From: JAUUSJ01 sp051880475
Lineage (GTDB): Bacteria; Bacillota; Clostridia; Lachnospirales; Lachnospiraceae
Reading direction: 5' to 3'
Assembly: GCA_051880475.1 (NCBI GenBank)
Contig: JBJEOA010000015.1
Span: forward strand, 1-16,075
Length of the DNA stretch: 16,075 bases
In this document: positions 14,690-16,075 of the stretch, one piece after another
How positions within the stretch are numbered: position 1 is the stretch's first letter
How the letters are laid out: each line of letters begins with the position of its first letter
The notes under the pieces: generated by a model
Seen by the model: only the letters and a program-made list of their open reading frames with translations
Databases searched by the model: none
What the model was told of the DNA's origin: nothing
Position numbers and translations under genes: made by a program

Positions 14690-14776
14690 ACTATATATGA
14701 TATTATTTTGAAAAGAAAACTCCTAATAAGACTTGCCACGTAAGTTGCTCTGTCATTTTTCATATATAGTTTTTTT
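14690..14776. other. Closed stem domain of about 80 bases, possible structured leader
   Basis: ACTATATATGA (14690-14700) and its exact complement (14760-14770) enclose 59 bases. Inside, TATTA/TAATA (14701-14705, 14724-14728) and ACTT/AAGT around GCCACGT can also pair. On the plus strand seven T follow the closing stem. On the minus strand the domain would lie in the 5' leader of the TM1266-like gene and hydG. No known riboswitch consensus was recognised. Whether it works as RNA, and on which strand, is open. Confidence 0.4.
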
Positions 14777-15018
14777 GTATGTCACCTTATCTTTATTCTA
14801 GGAATACCTTAGAGCATCAGATATGTAAGTTTTTAAATATACTAATTTTACAGAAAAGACTATAAAATCAGAATTATAGGTATATTTTAATAAAAATATG
14901 ATAAAAAGTCAATGAAAGAAATGAATTTTTGGTGGAATAAATTTTTTATATATAGAAATTAAATGTTCCAAAAAATATAGATTTTGAAACATTTAGCTTT
15001 GAGATAATGGAAATAGAC
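14777..15018. other. AT-rich spacer with one 14-bp inverted repeat
   Basis: I see no gene here. The only clear structure is TAAATGTTCCAAAA (14960-14973) and its near-complement at 14982-14995, with 13 of 14 pairs and an 8-base loop. No T-run follows it on either strand. A confident promoter for the leftward hydrogenase-maturation genes was not found, although it should lie in this stretch or just downstream. Confidence 0.5.
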
Positions 15019-15206
15019 GCTGAGAGGGCAAGCAGGTATATGCTCCACAAACATGTTCGTTCCCACGATTTTTCAACATACGCCTATTTATGCTGCTCAC
15101 GCAAACTCGCTTCGCTCAAACAGTGCTACCGCAGCAAAGCTAGTATATTGAAAAATCGCTCCACTCTCTATTGTTTGTGGAGCATATACCTGCTTGCTTT
15201 CTCAGC
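15019..15206. repeat. Fold-back element A (188 bp, long imperfect hairpin)
   Basis: Outer arms of 35 bp (15019-15053 and 15172-15206) are complementary except for two adjacent positions that are G-T, so on the plus strand they would pair fully as RNA. Inner arms of 15 bp (15067-15081 and 15143-15157) have one mismatch, separated from the outer arms by a 13/14-base internal loop. The tip is the shared core 15080-15144, which begins ACGCCTATTTATGCTGC and ends CGCAGCAAAGCTAGT. A plus-strand reading frame through it is an effect of the palindrome. No transposase, target duplication or T-run is visible. It pairs with element B as a family. Confidence 0.85.
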
Positions 15207-15273
15207 TGTGTATTGGCTAAACATTATAAAAATGATATGCTATTGTTTTAAGAATAGAATAAACTAAGAAACG

Positions 15274-15454
15274 CAAGAATGAAATAGGGGTATTTTCTTT
15301 TAAAACGATAGCGAGGCTTCCAAAGATTTTAACTGCACTAGCTTTGCTGCGGAAGCGTTAGCGAAGCGAATTCGCGTGAGCAGCATAAATAGGCGTGCGG
15401 TTAAAATTTGGAAACGTAGCGTGTTTAAAAGAAAATACCCCTATTTCATTCTTG
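15274..15454. repeat. Fold-back element B (181 bp, inverted core relative to A)
   Basis: Outer arms of 31 bp (15274-15304 and 15424-15454) are perfectly complementary. Inner arms (15305-15338 and 15395-15423) pair with small bulges. The core (15337-15396) is the reverse complement of the element A core: 23 and 15 bases at its two ends are identical to A, and GCGAAGCGA is shared in the middle. The arms, in contrast, bear no resemblance to those of A. The core also holds the palindrome GCGAATTCGC (15366-15375). 67 bases of plain AT-rich DNA separate the two elements. Confidence 0.85.
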
Positions 15455-15610
15455 TTGTAGTATGGTACTTATTTGTATGATAATTTATGAAACATCTAAA
15501 TTTTATTCCTTACTACTCTGCACTCGAAGGCTTAAAATTGAAAAAATAAGCATAAACAAAACAGAAAAATACGATTGTTAAAAAAAAATAAAAAATTTTG
15601 AAAAAAACTA

Positions 15611-15639
15611 TTGACAAAATAAATTCAATTTGATAAGAT
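15611..15639 (+). promoter_or_regulatory. Promoter for tRNA-Ser and probably the rRNA operon
   Basis: A perfect TTGACA (15611-15616), a 17-base spacer and TAAGAT (15634-15639) with a TGA extension of the -10. A/T-rich tracts upstream (15569-15610) resemble an UP element. Start is predicted near 15646, where a GCATTG/CAATGC hairpin (15646-15651, 15661-15666) opens the leader. Confidence 0.88.
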
Positions 15640-15699
15640 AATCAAGCATTGTTGATGAGGCAATGCAAAACTGAATAAGAAATTATATTTAGGCATTAT

Positions 15700-15787
15700 G
15701 GAGAAGTACTCAAGTGGCTGAAGAGGCGCCCCTGCTAAGGGTGTAGATCGTTTGCGCGGTGCGAGGGTTCAAATCCCTCCTTCTCCG
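15700..15787 (+). tRNA. tRNA-Ser (anticodon GCU)
   Basis: 88-base class II tRNA reading AGC and AGU serine codons. The acceptor stem GGAGAAG (15700-15706) pairs with CTTCTCC (15780-15786), and G15787 is the discriminator expected for serine. The anticodon stem CGCCC/GGGTG encloses the loop CTGCTAA with anticodon GCT. A long variable arm follows (around TAGATCGTTTGCGCGGT), then the T arm GAGGG-TTCAAAT-CCCTC. CCA is not encoded. Six T follow directly. It lies between its own promoter and the two rrn-type promoters, so it may be transcribed with a downstream rRNA operon. Confidence 0.97.
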
Positions 15788-15869
15788 TTTTTTATTGCCT
15801 TGTTTTGGAAAAGACAGGTGATGAAAAATCCATCATATCAAATAGTGTTGAAAAAAATAAAAAAAACAC

Positions 15870-15898
15870 TTGACATACGACAAAAGATATGATAATCT
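15870..15898 (+). promoter_or_regulatory. rrn-type promoter P1
   Basis: TTGACA (15870-15875), a 17-base spacer and TAATCT (15893-15898) with a TGA extension. An A-rich tract (15850-15868) precedes it as a likely UP element. The start would be near 15905. Confidence 0.85.
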
Positions 15899-15954
15899 AT
15901 CAAAGTTGCTGTTGGAAAGCTTAAAGAACTGAAAATAAAAAATAAAAAAAGTAC

Positions 15955-15983
15955 TTGACAAGCTGGAAAATAAGTGATAAGAT
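15955..15983 (+). promoter_or_regulatory. rrn-type promoter P2
   Basis: TTGACA (15955-15960), a 17-base spacer and TAAGAT (15978-15983) with a TGA extension, preceded by an A-rich tract (15931-15950). The start would be near 15990. The -10 hexamer and spacing match the tRNA promoter exactly, which suggests the three arose as repeats of one module. Confidence 0.88.
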
Positions 15984-15989
15984 AAATGA

Positions 15990-16075
15990 GTTGTTGCGAA
16001 AGCGACAAAGAATAAAAATAAAGAACATTGACAATTGAACAATAACAACATCCTTGAAAATTCATTTGAGAATTC
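15990..16075 (+). other. Probable 16S rRNA operon leader (gene begins beyond window)
   Basis: The leader begins with a stable hairpin, TTGTTGC and GCGACAA around a GAAA tetraloop (15992-16009), then an A-rich stretch. The closing bases CATCCTTGAAAATTC resemble sequences ahead of 16S rRNA in Clostridia, where they join the RNase III processing stem. No mature 16S sequence is present inside the window. The call rests on promoter type, leader form and the adjacent tRNA. Confidence 0.6.

Noticed and set aside
15007..15267. 86-codon plus-strand open frame
   Set aside because: It runs straight through fold-back element A. Its length comes from the palindrome, it has no ribosome site, and the translation resembles no protein I know.
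15019..15454. Integron attC sites or a CRISPR array
   Set aside because: There are only two copies, in opposite orientation. The conserved part is the centre, not the ends as in attC, and there are no regular spacers and no integrase or cas gene.
15019..15454. Elements A and B as simple intrinsic terminators
   Set aside because: No T-run follows either hairpin on either strand, and there is no gene ending next to them.
16028..16056. TTGACA as a third rrn promoter
   Set aside because: No -10 hexamer exists at a suitable distance; the bases 17 downstream read TCCTTG.
15833..16065. Two overlapping minus-strand open frames of 72 and 75 codons
   Set aside because: They are antisense to the tandem rrn-type promoters and leader. 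Their hydrophobic, Phe-rich translations come from A/T-tract DNA.

Overview
The window is the chromosomal replication-origin region of a low-GC Gram-positive anaerobe, most likely a Lachnospiraceae-type Clostridium. The evidence is the gene order rpmH-rnpA-yidD-yidC running left and dnaA-dnaN-yaaA-recF-gyrB-gyrA running right, consensus TTATCCACA DnaA boxes around dnaA, a two-subunit iron-sulfur fumarase, an [FeFe]-hydrogenase maturase (HydG), and AT-rich intergenic DNA. The species cannot be named from sequence alone.

Layout. 1-1809 (minus strand): partial yidC, then yidD, rnpA and rpmH, transcribed leftward from a consensus promoter at 1893-1921. 1922-2529: the upstream half of oriC with ten perfect DnaA boxes and the dnaA promoter. 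2530-3888: dnaA. 3889-4193: the downstream half of oriC, with ten more perfect boxes and a complete unwinding module (adjacent DnaA boxes, a GC-rich patch, six CTA DnaA-trios, an AT tract). 4194-11141: dnaN, yaaA, recF, gyrB and gyrA, closely packed. 11269-12686: the two fumarase subunits. 12687-12784: a short convergent spacer with three more perfect DnaA boxes, arranged as a 15-bp hairpin. 12785-14553 (minus): a TM1266-family hydrogenase-system regulator and hydG. 14554-15699: non-coding DNA with several hairpins and two ~185-bp fold-back elements. 15700-15787: tRNA-Ser(GCU). 15788-16075: two tandem strong promoters and a leader that very likely feeds an rRNA operon starting just beyond the window.

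Function. Replication initiates between or around the two box arrays. DnaA, the clamp, RecF and gyrase are transcribed co-directionally with the rightward fork, and the rpmH-yidC side with the leftward fork. hydG and its small partner are the only genes that face the fork. Fumarase and HydG point to anaerobic metabolism with fumarate/malate interconversion and hydrogenase maturation.

Most unusual points: (1) two fold-back elements share a ~60-bp core, in opposite orientations, but have unrelated, individually self-complementary arms; (2) a DnaA-box cluster about 10 kb from oriC repeats the box pair of the unwinding element and doubles as a probable bidirectional terminator; (3) a perfect DnaA box fills the gap between the dnaN Shine-Dalgarno and its start codon; (4) a structured, unassigned leader lies upstream of the hydrogenase-maturation genes.
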